Source of the DNA: Brachionus plicatilis
Lineage: Eukaryota; Rotifera; Eurotatoria; Ploima; Brachionidae
Direction of reading: 5' to 3'
NCBI GenBank assembly: GCA_010279815.1
Contig: QEOQ01000303.1
Coordinates: forward strand, 1,489,529-1,553,528
DNA: 64,000 nucleotides
Shown here: positions 20,474-31,900 of the stretch, one piece after another
How positions within the stretch are numbered: position 1 is the stretch's first letter
Layout of the letters: each line of letters opens with the position of its first letter
Position numbers and translations under genes: made by a program
The notes under the pieces: generated by a model
Databases searched by the model: none
Told to the model about the DNA's origin: nothing
What the model saw: the letters and a program-made list of their open reading frames with translations, nothing else

Positions 20474-21031
20474 ATGAAATTTAGTCCTACTCTGAATATC
20501 GATCAAATAGAGAGCTCCTATTGCATTATTGATCAGACACATTTTTTTGACTATGATCATGGTGATGAGAATGCAAGGCTGATGCATAACAAACAAGTTT
20601 TGAGCCACCTAATACCAGGAGACTTGATTGAATTGAAAAGAAAAATATATTCAAATTGGGCAATTTATATTGGAAAGTCGGCGGTTGTTCATTTTGAAAA
20701 TGAAACACAACCTTCTGTAGTTGGAATGAATTTAAGTGGAATTAATGGAGCAACTGTTGTAATTGATGATTACTGGAATGTGGCTAAAGAGGCGTATGCG
20801 TTCAGAAACAACCTTTGGGACAGAGTATTCAATCCTTTGCCAATTGAGCAAATTTTAACAAGGGCATTTTCAAAAGTTGGAACTACTAGATTTAGTTTTT
20901 TTTCAAGTAATTGCGAAAATTTTGCAAAATATTGCCGCTATGGCATCGATTCAACAGACCAAGCTTTCAAATTAATTAGATTCGGAAATTTGATCACAAA
21001 AAATTTGAGAAATGTTTTAAACATGAGCTAA
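20474..21031 (+). CDS. LRAT/HRASLS-domain (NlpC/P60-like) acyltransferase family protein
   Basis: A single-exon gene of 185 residues. LRAT-domain proteins are thiol acyltransferases or phospholipases that act on membrane lipids. The domain is clear: PGDLIELKRKIYSNWAIYIG (about residues 48-67), AVVHF (about 70-74) and SSNCENFAKYCRYGID (about 147-162). The Cys of the NCExF motif and the second His (VVHF) are present. The first catalytic His, normally in HWAIYVG, is Asn here (SNWAIYIG). It also has an N-terminal extension of about 45 residues with no recognised domain. No C-terminal membrane anchor is obvious. It may be catalytically altered or have a non-enzymatic role. Confidence 0.85.
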   Translation: MKFSPTLNIDQIESSYCIIDQTHFFDYDHGDENARLMHNKQVLSHLIPGDLIELKRKIYSNWAIYIGKSAVVHFENETQPSVVGMNLSGINGATVVIDDYWNVAKEAYAFRNNLWDRVFNPLPIEQILTRAFSKVGTTRFSFFSSNCENFAKYCRYGIDSTDQAFKLIRFGNLITKNLRNVLNMS

Positions 21032-21233
21032 ATTGTCAAAAATTATAAATTTTAAATCTAATAAATGTTTTTTTTTTTTAAATATCTCATTAGAAAATAA
21101 TCTTAAATTGGTCTAGCCACCAATTAATTTTTTTAATTGATTTTAAAAAGTTTTTTAAAATACAAAACTCTAAGATGAAATTGATAAAAATATTGCCGGC
21201 TTTGAGACAAAGATGTGACCGAAAATTATCCAG

Positions 21234-21932
21234 TCTTTGTTTTACCGGCGTCCTATTCAACATTTAGAATTTATGAAGTATCCAGATCGAAGAAAAATGT
21301 ACTGGGCTAGAAATTATTCTAGTTGGCCTCAGTTTAGCTCATTCAGACCAAACAAAAATCACATGATCTTTTCTGAATGGGAAAGAAAAGGAAAAATTTT
21401 TCATCATGTCACCCAGAATGTTGATTCTTTGCTTGTTAAAGCGGGATGCTTGAGACTCACAGAAATTCATGGCACTTCTTACAAAGTTAAATGTATGGAC
21501 TGTAACTTTAATTTGTCAAGAGACTCAATGCAGTTGTTGATTAGAGAGCAAAATCCAAATTGGAATATTAGACAAAATGAATTGGCGCCTGACAATGATG
21601 TTCAATTGACTATGGAGGAAATAAGGGATTTTAAAACACCAACATGTCCAAAATGCAAAAATGATCGTCTCAAGCCAGAAGTTGTTTTTTTCGGCGATGC
21701 TATTCCCAAGACAAAAATTGATGTGACAAAACAAAAATTGTCAGAATGTGATGGACTGTTATCCGTGGGAACTTCTTTAGAAGTTTTTTCAGCATTTAGA
21801 ATCATATTACAAGCAGAAGAGTTAAAAATTCCGATCGGAATTTTAAACATAGGTCAAACAAGAGCTGACAAAAAAGCTCATCTTAAGATTAATTCATTGT
21901 GCAGCAAGGTTTTATCACAAATTAAATTTTAA
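21234..21932 (+). CDS. SIRT4: SIRT4-like sirtuin lacking the N-terminal NAD-binding half
   Basis: Class II mitochondrial sirtuin (NAD-dependent lipoamidase/deacylase family). From 21240 the protein reads YRRPIQHLEFMKY and YWARNYSSWPQFSS, then HHVTQNVDSLLVKAG, LTEIHGTSYKVKCMDC, FKTPTCPKCKNDRLKPEVVF, FGD and GLLSVGTSLEVFSAFRI. The catalytic His (EIHGT), the TQNVD motif, the four zinc cysteines and the VGTSLEV nucleotide motif are present. The roughly 70-100 preceding residues, including the GAGISTESGIPDYR motif, are missing. Upstream is only ATG at 21175 opening a presequence-like MKLIKILPALRQRCDRKLSS in another frame. It is a pseudogene, an assembly deletion or a gene with an unseen exon. CAG at 21231-21233 could be an acceptor. 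Confidence 0.82.
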   Translation, partial: SLFYRRPIQHLEFMKYPDRRKMYWARNYSSWPQFSSFRPNKNHMIFSEWERKGKIFHHVTQNVDSLLVKAGCLRLTEIHGTSYKVKCMDCNFNLSRDSMQLLIREQNPNWNIRQNELAPDNDVQLTMEEIRDFKTPTCPKCKNDRLKPEVVFFGDAIPKTKIDVTKQKLSECDGLLSVGTSLEVFSAFRIILQAEELKIPIGILNIGQTRADKKAHLKINSLCSKVLSQIKF

Positions 21933-22940
21933 TTTTGTTTTTTTGCTAATTACAAATATGTCTGACGCTTTTTTAGTCTAATTAATTTAAATAAACAATT
22001 TTCTATATGCTGCCCTTGCTTTAAATTCTACTTGCTCTCTCTAAGTTTCATTTATTGTCAGGTGTGTCATCTGTTTATAATTATTTATTAAATTTTATTA
22101 AAATGTAATTTTGAGATTTTATTGTAGGATAAAAAATTTGGTGCCATTAATAGTATATAAAGTTCTCGAAAATTTAAAGGCGAACTATAAAAAAAATAAT
22201 AATAAATATTTGATTCTTTTAAATGCAAAATTTTGATTGTTGCTCAGAATGTCAAGTAAATGAGTGGACATTCCAAGAACAATCAAAGTTTTGCGTCTAA
22301 GCTCAACTCATTTTCTAATCAGTGAAAAAATATTTTATCACCAAATGGTCGAATTCAAATGAGAAATTAATTCAAAAAGTATTGTGAATTTCAACAAACC
22401 CTCATAGAGATTTTAAATGATAATGTTTTTTTCAATTTTGTTATTTTAAATATAGAAATTTTAGTTTCATTAGGTTCAAAAGTTCGGCAGAAAGTATCAA
22501 CAAAGTAGGTGAGGGGGAAGTCAAACAAAAATTTATCTAAAATTTTTAAAATCTGTTCAAGTACCAACAGAATATATTTTCAGCGTTTGCAGTCTTATCA
22601 AAAATAAGAAAAGTAATTCCTAGTATTTAATTCATAGAAAATATCTAATTTTAAATTTTTAATTTATTTTCTAAAAATTATTCTTTTATTCAAGCAAATT
22701 TTTAATTTTTAATAGTAAAATGATTTAATTTGATTGCTTATATTCATGACGCAAATATTGAAGGGAATATCATTTTTAAATTTCAGAATATAAAGAACTG
22801 TTCATTGAATTTTTTATATTTATTTAACTTTAAATATTTAGATCGTAAATTTAGAATGAAAAATTCAGAATAAATATAAATAGTCTAGATATTTAATTAT
22901 ACCTCAATATCATTGTTATCAATTATAATGAATTTTAAAT
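21933..22940. other. AT-rich intergenic, no gene seen
   Basis: It lies between SIRT4 and a LINE relic. A GCAAAATTTTGATTGTTGCT / CAATCAAAGTTTTGCG pair at 22223-22298 forms a hairpin-like inverted repeat. Nothing else is recognised. Confidence 0.4.
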
Positions 22941-22959
22941 ATCATTATAATTGATTTTA

Positions 22960-23790
22960 TCTTACATGCCTATCTCCGTTCTCAGTTGCTTAGCCAAATG
23001 GCTCGAAAAAATTGTAAATCAAAAGATTCAAGATTGGGAAGAAAACTCAAAAATTCTACCAACCTGTCAGTCTGGCTTCAGAAAATCCAAAAGCACCCAG
23101 GATCAAATATTGAGATTAAACCAATCAATAACAGATGGATTCAACCACAATCAACTAACAGGAGCTATCTTCTTCGATCTTGAGAAAGCCTTTGACAAAA
23201 CATCACACAATGGTATAATTGCAAAATTAAAAGAACACAATCTTCATAGAATATTTTCCGATGGGTTGAAAACTTTCTCACAAACCGCTCTTTCAGAGTC
23301 AGCTACAATGGCCAAAATTCAAAAAATAAGTCTATTAAATGTGGAGTCCCTCAAGGAAGTTACCATTTTCCCCTACCATTTTCATTCTGTTTTTTAGCGA
23401 TATAGCTAATAGTATTCCTCCTGAAGTTAAAATAGCCTTGTTCGCAGATGACCTTTGTATCTGGGCATCCAGGACCAGTAAAAGGGAAATTCAAATAATT
23501 CTTCAAAAGACAGTGAATAGAATCACTGAGTACTGCAAAAAATAGGGATTTAAAATTAACGAAAAGAAAACTTACTACACTACATTTACCTTCGAAAAAA
23601 TTATGAGAAAAGATATTGAATGAAAATAAAAATTGGCAACTCACATATTCCTCTTGACCCAAATCCAACATTCCTTGGTATTAAAATAGATCCCAAAATC
23701 AACTACAAAGAACATTTGAAAATTATCAATTCAAAACAAATTTCTAAAATAAACCTGATCAGAAAAATTAAATTTAAAAAATAATTTCCT
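22960..23790 (+). pseudogene. Jockey/CR1-type LINE reverse-transcriptase relic
   Basis: Plus-strand frames give PISVLSCLAKWLEKIVNQKI, CQSGFRKSKSTQDQILRLNQ and GAIFFDLEKAFDKTSHNGII (motif A). A frameshifted part gives KIALFADDLCIWASRTSK (FADD motif), and after a stop IPLDPNPTFLGIKIDPKINY. These are the ordered motifs of non-LTR reverse transcriptases. At least two frameshifts and one stop make it non-functional. No endonuclease is seen, consistent with 5' truncation. Confidence 0.85.
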
Positions 23791-23799
23791 AAATTATTT

Positions 23800-24800
23800 T
23801 TTAAATAAAATTAAAAAAAATCAAACTTTCTTTAAAAATTGAATTGATTTTCTCTTAAAGCCACTTAAACTTTTCTACAATCCTCTACTTTATCAACGAT
23901 TCTAAAGTAAATCTGTTTTCGTTTCGTAAATTACTTTTTGAAGCTTACCTTGCCAAATTTATATTGAGTTATTTGTAGTCATAACGTATAGACTTGTTTA
24001 TCAAATGAACAACTACTGAAAGAAGAAAAAATGGACATCTTAGCATTAATAATTCAAAGATGTCAACTAACTTATGTCGGTAATTGTTTAAGAAAGCACA
24101 ATGAAGAGAAAAATGGAATGGATTAACGTGAGTTAATTCACGACTTTGTTTTGTATAAGCCAGAGGAAGGCCATCGTCCCAAGAAGAAGGGAAAAGCACG
24201 TTTATTTTGCGGAGATTACGTCGCGCGACTGATTAATGACGAAACGTCACCGACAACCGATTAGATCAGGACAGTTACAAGAAACAGAAATGTTTGGCGA
24301 AACAGCATTATTGTCATGTGTAAACCCAAATTGTTTACAGTCGATTGATGATGATGATTATTTTTCAAGGTATCAAAAATTTTTAATGGACCATTTTTAT
24401 TTTTTTAATAGTTTTATTTACTTGTTATTATCAGACTTAGGTATCAAAAAAAAGAAAAGAAAATTTAGCCTTTGAAATACTTTAAGCATTTATGTTTGAT
24501 TTAAAATAAAAAATAAATGTTTTGTGTAAAAATTTTTTTTGATTTTTTAGAGCCATTTTTTTTTTTAAAAGTTATTTTTATTTAAAAATTAATTTAAAAA
24601 GGCTTCGAGCTAACATTCGAAAAGAGCGCATACTGCACATTCGAAGTGAAGCTCCTTCTGCCCAGTAAAAAAAAAAAACAATAATAAAAACAAACAAACA
24701 TGTTTTAAATTACATCATTAAAAATAAATTTTTTCTTTTTTTAAAAAGAAACATTAACAACTTAATTTAAAATATTTTGTTTATTTTTTGAACTTACAGG
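23800..24800. other. Intergenic region with an unexplained GC-richer patch
   Basis: Sequence at about 24140-24330 is clearly less AT-rich than its surroundings (AAGGCCATCGTCCCAAGAAG, TACGTCGCGCGACTGATTAA). It has short open frames on both strands that I cannot assign. At 24600-24660 a GGCTTCGAGCTAACATTCG stretch with CATTCGAAGTGAAGCTCC resembles a LINE/SINE tail. Confidence 0.4.
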
Positions 24801-24824
24801 TATTTCTCGCTTTTTTTTTTGCTT

Positions 24825-25125
24825 GTTTTGTGACAGGTTCGAAATTTTCTTGGACGTCAATTAAACTTTTCGTAGTTCTGGTTATTGTGCTTACCTTTTT
24901 TTTGTTTTTTCCTAAAGGCACATCTTTAGCATTTGGATGCCATTCCAGGCCTTTATCATGACATGCTAATACAACAATATGTTTGCATATATAATTTTTT
25001 CGCCACCATCTACATGAACTTTCTTTTAAATTTTCATGATTTAATTCAATAGATTTTTATAGAATTTCTATATCTTGGTGTTTATATTCCCTATGCCAAA
25101 CTCTTGTCCAATCGTAAAGTGTTCT
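24825..25125 (-). pseudogene. MULE transposase C-terminal SWIM zinc-finger relic
   Basis: On the minus strand the translation gives YDWTRVWHREYKHQDIEIL, a stop, then ESSCRWWRKNYICKHIVVLA and NAKDVPLGKNKKK. The C...C.H spacing fits a SWIM-type finger, and the VPLGK tail is typical of MULE transposases in this window (compare 35250-35370). An internal stop shows decay. Confidence 0.55.
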
Positions 25126-25439
25126 TTCTTTTTATAATTAGTGACTTATATTTTTTTGATATCAACTGTTAGTTATTTAAAATACCTAATTAATATAATT
25201 TGGTACCAAGAATCAGAAATCAATTTATTTTTTAAATTGAGCCATTAAAAAAATGACACCTTTTTTGACAAATTAAAAATATATGTTAAAAATTAATTAA
25301 AAAAATATAAACCATATTAAATTTTGAAATAACTAAGATAAAAAATATTTGCTTAATTTTTATTTGATTTACGTTAAAGTATAAAGAATCTTTTTAGTTT
25401 CTTATTTGATTCTAATATTATTTATTTATTTATTTAATA

Positions 25440-25980
25440 TATAATTTAGAGGGAATAGTTCCTCTTGGCAGCTCCGAACGGCGTAGTGCCTTCTTTTCAG
25501 CCAGCCTGTTAGGAATATTTTGTAATTAATTATTATTATTATCATTAATTTCAGCCTCTTAGACAATTTAAAATTGAATAGAAAAAAAAAAAAAAAATTT
25601 TAAGTTAAGTTACATTGAAGACTTTGAGTAAAAGATTTAAATTTATCATTGTAGCTTGTCAAAAACTGTTCTGAATTTTTGTTGTGATTCATTTGGTCTT
25701 TTAGAAAGGTAATCGTGGATTTCTTTTGCGATAAATTCATGTTGAGCTCTCGTTTTCATAAATTTAATGAATAGTTGGTTTGATCTGTCTTCTATTTTAT
25801 CAATTTTAAGTACTTTATGCATAGTATTAATGCTTGTTTTAAGAGGAAAAAATTTTATAATTCTTAGAATCCTGTTTTGCATTTTTTGTAGTTTAAGCTT
25901 TATTTTTTCTGTTCCTGAATTTAAAATAACGCCACTCGAAACCGCCCTGGAGTTAAACTCCAAATTATTTTTCAAATAAA
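25440..25980 (-). pseudogene. LINE 3' end: post-RT domain plus tail
   Basis: The minus-strand ORF 25646-25975 has LKLQKMQNRILRIIKFFPLK and TSINTMHKVLKIDKIEDRSN, the conserved region that follows the polymerase in Jockey/CR1-like LINEs. A close relative is encoded at 35979-36305. Downstream (25450-25520) lies a GGCTGAAAAGAAGGCACTAC tail followed by TTATTTATTTA microsatellite. Confidence 0.75.
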
Positions 25981-26219
25981 ATAAATAAATTTTTAGTTTC
26001 TTATTTGATTCTAATATTAGTTGTTAATTTATTATTTTTGTATTTTCCTGTGATAAAAATGATTTCAATGTAAATATTTTGATTAAAAAATTACTAAAAA
26101 ATTTTTCTGTTTAATTTTTGTATAATTAAAATATTTATTAAAAATAAAAATAAAATTTTGTGCGAAAATGATTTAAAATCTGTCGATTAACTTTTTGTGA
26201 AGCATTAAAAATTAGCTAT

Positions 26220-26430
26220 CGAATTAAACTTTAATTCAGGAAGCTTAAGAAGGACTTATCTAATACACTGTCCAAACGCATTGTCAAACTAAATTATACA
26301 GCAAAACAAATTTCAAAGCGATGAGTCAATGAATCAAGATTAAAAGATTGTGGTGGCTAGGACATGTACTTAGAATTAAAGGAGCACGTATACTAAATAG
26401 AATCAATTGAATGGACATGGCAAGCTTGAC
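26220..26430 (+). pseudogene. LINE C-terminal relic
   Basis: At 26338-26410 the plus strand encodes IKRLWWLGHVLRIKGARILN, the R..WLGH.LR motif found near the C-terminus of many non-LTR elements. No flanking frame is intact. Confidence 0.6.
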
Positions 26431-28950
26431 GGTAGTTTGTAGATTTGTGAAAATTAAATAAACCATTAGTGTCTATTCTTAGTAAATGGCTATGAGATTG
26501 TAAAACTCATAAAAAAAGTAAAATTTTTCATCAAGCATCAATGAGAGCATAGTTTAAATTAAATGCATTTTTTAATACAACCGATTTTTGAATTTGGAAA
26601 ACTTTGATTGAAAAAATGTACCTTGCAAGAATTGATAAACACTTGATATAGTTTAAACATTGACGATGGCAAGGTTTAGCATCAATCTACCATTTGAATG
26701 ATTTTAAAAGAATTTCTAATTGAATCAATGATTTAAAAAGTCAGACTTTCACTGATCGCCATGCATCTTTATACATCTATAGATAAACAAAATTAGAAAA
26801 AGGAGAAAAAATCAAACAGATTTAGAATTGACCAAATGTATCCAAATGATGAAAAGAAAATTTAATAATTTTTTTCCAAAAAAAAAAATTAAATTTATAT
26901 TTTTCTGCAATTAAATTTAGAACTTAAATTAATTAATTTCTATTTGATTCAAAATATTTTTGTGCCCAAATGATTTCCTAATTAAGGTTGCATGCGAAAA
27001 ATTTGAAGTAACTAGAATTATTAGTACAATCAAACTAACAAGTTAGCTTTAAATTAAGCTAATGTCACACCAAATCAATATAATGACTTTTTTTTTTTTT
27101 TAATTGTTTATTTTTTATTTAAATATAATTTAAGTAATGAAACTCCTTTAGCTATTGTTCATATATTAAAAGAAAGTGAAACAAATATAAGGTATTACAA
27201 AATTGGGTACACAATATTTAAAAAACATATAGTAAAATGGGAATACTAAGAAAGGGACTCATAACTAAGTGGTTTTTGTATTCAATCTGAACCGAAAAAG
27301 TTTCAATGGTTTGCTTAGTGAAAATTTCATCAATAAATAAATAATTAAGTTTGATTTTATGCCGTTGACAAAAAAATCAATTTAAAATCTTGAATTTGAG
27401 AATTTTTTTTCTATATCATTATTTTTTTTTAATAAGCTAAAACCTCGAAATAGGTGCTATCGATTAATAATATCACATTGAAAATCAATATTTTTGAACA
27501 TTACATAATTTATGCTTGTTGACTAAACGGAATTTATCTCAAAGTTTCAGATAAAATTAGTTTTTTTAATGAGAAATTTTTTCATGGCTCCTTGTTTAAA
27601 AAATTTTGAAATTTCTTTTAAAAATCAATTTTATACATTTTAAAATATTATAATAATAAAATTGTTAGTAAATTTTAATAAACATGCTAATTTAGCTACG
27701 TATTACATAACAGCTTAATAAGCTTTCATAAAAATTAAAATAAATTCTTACCTGAACATAAAATTTTGTCAAAGTAAATATTAACTCTAATGGAAGAAAT
27801 AATAATTTTGAATCAAAATAGTGACGTTTTCAAAACATTTTATTGTTTTCACTTAGTCTGTCTTGCATATTTTATTTCATTGACGACAGTGTTGAGCACA
27901 TACTTTTCTTTTTGTTATCTTACTTGGAAAAATTTTAAAAACGACTTGATTTTAACATGATTAGTTGAAATAATCGTTGAAATAATAACAATAAAACATA
28001 TTACTAATTTAAATTACAATTCTAGATTCTAAATTTATCTCAACTTTTTGCCATTAGAATTATTTTAGATTAAAAGTTGAAAAAATTGGCATTCTATTCA
28101 AATATCGCAAAAAAAATTAAAATTGATTACTATGAAATGGGACAATTTAAAACGAAATATTCTAAATTTTATCGTAAGTTATTGGTTATCATTATTTTAT
28201 TGAATTCACTACAAAAGAACAGAACAAAATGATAAAAATCAAAAAACTTCAAGGAGTAAATGATTAGTTCATTAAATTCAACACAATGCAATAAGCATTT
28301 TTACATCGATTTATAAAGTTGGATAATTATCTTCAAAGAGTCCACTCAATGTCAATGAAATCATGAAAAGAGCAGCATGTATCTTTATTAAATAATAAGA
28401 TTTCTTTATGTTCACTTTATGATTACCTGGCTTAATTATTATGTACTTTATGTAGTTTTTAAAAAGTGAAACAAAATACTAGGAACGCTAGCAGATTGGA
28501 ACATTTGGCATTCTCTAGATTGGCATTAAAAATGATTGACGCTCATCCCTGACTTTTACTGGGCTTATTGATAAAATAGCAAAAAGAATCAATGTTCAAA
28601 ATTCACTTATTCACATTTAGTAAAAAAAGAATTATTTTCCTATTAAATTCGAAGATTTTTATCAGAATATAATAAATAATGCAGCAACAGCTCACTGCGT
28701 TCACAAAATTAGTTTTTAACTTCAAAAATGTGCTTCTTGTTCTGTTAATTTGTATTACACAAAACCTTAATATTGTGAAATCAAAAAATATTTCTCAACG
28801 AGAAAATTATTAATTAAAAAATATTTAATTTGAAAATTTTGTAATAATTTGATTTGTGTTTAATCAAAAAAACAAATTCTACCTTTGAAAATTTCATTAA
28901 AGCTCTGATCATAATTATTGGAATAAAATGAATAAAATTTTTTGTTACAG
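26431..28950. other. AT-rich region upstream of the flippase gene
   Basis: No gene is recognised in about 2.5 kb. The first exon of the ATP11-like gene, with its start codon, should lie here but I could not identify it. Degenerate LINE-like words occur near 26520-26780 but are not convincing. Confidence 0.4.
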
Positions 28951-31900
28951 AGAAAAAAGATCGGCAAAAGCAAGCCAGAAAATAGAAAAATATTTGTAAA
29001 TTTCAGTGGATCAGAGCCGGAAGTTTTATTAGATAATGATTTTAAGAAAAAAAGAAAAGACAATTTCATAAAGACATCCAAAGTAATTTAAATAAATGTC
29101 CCATTTATTCTAATTAATTTGCTTACATTTTTTTAAGTATACAATTTGGAATTTTATACCGAAAAATCTTTTTGAACAGTTTCGTCGCATAGCTTACTTT
29201 TACTTTTTAGTCAACATTATTGTGATCGTAATCAGAAACACAAGCCTTTTTGATTAAAAAATTTTATTCTTTTCAAAAAGTTTGCTATTCCAGATCCGCC
29301 ATCAAGTCCTTATACAAGCATTATTCCATTAGCAATTGTGGTCTTTGTAACTGCTGTTAAACAAGTTTGTGATCTTAATCTAAATAATCCTGATTTTTTT
29401 TCAAACAAAATTTATTCCAAGGCTTATGAAGATTTTTTGCGGCACAGAGAAGACCGTAAAATAAACGAAAGCCCTACTCGTGTGCTCAAAGACGGAACAT
29501 TTAAAGAAACAAAATGGAAAAATGTTAAAGTTGGAGATGTCCTAGAAATTACTACCGGGAGCATGTTTCCTTGTGATATGCTGTTGTTAAATTCTGATGC
29601 CGATGATGATGTTTGCTACATAACAACTGCAAACTTAGATGGCGAGACAAATTTAAAAGAAAAAAGCAGGCCAAAAAATTTAGTTGATCTTGATTCAGAA
29701 GAAAAATTGTCAAATTTTAAAGCAACCATTTTGTGCGATCATCCTAATACTAATCTTTATCAGTTTAAAGGTAAATTATTAATTGAAAAAACTGAGTTTC
29801 CGATAACAAATGAAAATATTTTGCTACGTGGATCGTGCCTTAAAATATCTCCTAAAATTTATGGTTGTGCTATTTATACTGGTTTTGACACTAAAGTAAT
29901 GCTTAATTCAAAGCTCAAGTCAAATAAATTATCTTGCATTGAAAAGTTAGATTTTATAATTTGCATTGAAGAAAAATGTGTATTTTTTTTTTTGTTTTTT
30001 TCAGAAAATTAAATGCGTTCATTCTCGTTTTTTTAGCAGTTTTGGCAGTTCTTACTTTTTTGTGCTACGGATTATCTTTTATCTATCAGGATTTATATCA
30101 AATTCATTGGTACCTAAAAGGAACTGAGCCTTTATATTTCAATGTAAGCTTTTGAACCTAAAATTGATTCAATCTTATTTTAATCTTATGATTTAACAGG
30201 AAAATAGAAACCTATACAATTTTATCTTTCTTATATACTTCATGAATTTACTCAACTATATAGTGCCATTGTCATTATACGTTACTGTAGAAATGCAAAG
30301 ATTTTTCGGGTCAAAATTTATAGAATGGGATTTGAAGTAAATAAAAGTTCCAATTTAAAAATTTATTTTAAAATTTAAAATATTCGTCAAAGATTGTACG
30401 ACGAAGAGACAGATAAACCAGCAAAGGCAAACACTAGTGATTTAAATGAAGATTTGGGTCAAATTGAGTATCTATTTTCAGATAAAACTGGAACCTTAAC
30501 AAAAAATGAAATGGTTTTCAAGCAATTCTCTATAAACGATGAAGTTTTCGAAGAGAAATTAGGTGAATTGTATCAGATCAATAAAAAGAACAGTGAAGAT
30601 ATTAGAGTAATTTTTTTGAAAAATTTATACATTTTTTTTAGATGTTTTATTTTTCTCGATAATTTAAAAATTTAATAAAAAAAACTTCTCTAAAACTTTG
30701 CAAAACATCTAATTTGGTTTTTGGAAAATGGATTGAGCACTAATTGGTATTGTGAAATTCAAATACAAATTGAACAAAAATTCTTCCTTTTTTGACGAAT
30801 TAAAATTAAAGTAAATAAAATATACTTAAAAAAATACTGCAACATACTTTCTTCGAACTTTATAGAAAAAATTCCTCATATTTTAATTAGAAAAAAATAA
30901 AATATCAATAAGATTTAAATTTATTATTGGTTTAACTTAAAAAAAAAGAAAATAATGATTTTACTTAGGCAATAAAGGTACAACTAAGTATGTTGCACTT
31001 TGTTGCAGTATTTTTTTAAGTATATTTTATTTACTCTAATTTTAATTCGTCAAAAAATGAAGAATTTTTGTTCAATTTGTATTTGAATTTCACAATACTG
31101 CACGAATTGGACTTGAATTTTTTCATAAATTTTTTAAAAATACAAATTCTTAGTGTGCCACCTTTTATGAATATTACCAAGTAGGTTTTTACAAAAAAAA
31201 TTAGATTTTGTTTTGGCTTCTGCAGTATTTTGTTCGATTTAACATGGTAAAAATAATTATTAAGTTAAAAAAAATTTATTTCACTTAAATTTCAAAATTT
31301 TCAGTAATCTCTTCCACCATAGTTAAGTTTATTTCATTAAATTCAGCTCTAAAATGAAAACCATCAATATTTGACAAATTGAAGTTTCAGATCAAATTAT
31401 AATATCAAAACGATCATTCAAAATTTTAAAACTTAACCAACTTAATGAACATAAAAGATATAATTGAAATAAAACTGGGACTAAAGTATGGTGGGGCTAT
31501 GGCATTACCCAGGCGTAATTTGCAAGGTTTAACGGTATTTTTTTTTGTAGCAGTTTTAGGAGTAGTGTTTTAAAAATAATAAAATAAAAAAAAATCACAT
31601 CAAAATAAGATTATTCACTTGGTTTTACACTTGGCTGATTTTTTATCCCAAATAATTAAGTAATTTTTTAAGTCAAAATTAATATAGCAGTTGTGGGGCG
31701 AGTCGTTTATGAAATTGAATTTTTACGGTTTCATGTAGTCATGATCGAGCCCGCATGAATTTTTTTCCGACAGGAAAGAATAAAAAAATTTCGTTAATAT
31801 CATCATTTATGGCTTTTGCAGGCCTTTTTTTACATTGAAACTAATGATGAAATCAAATTTTTTTCATAAGAAAATTGAAACATGAATAAAAAATTATTCT

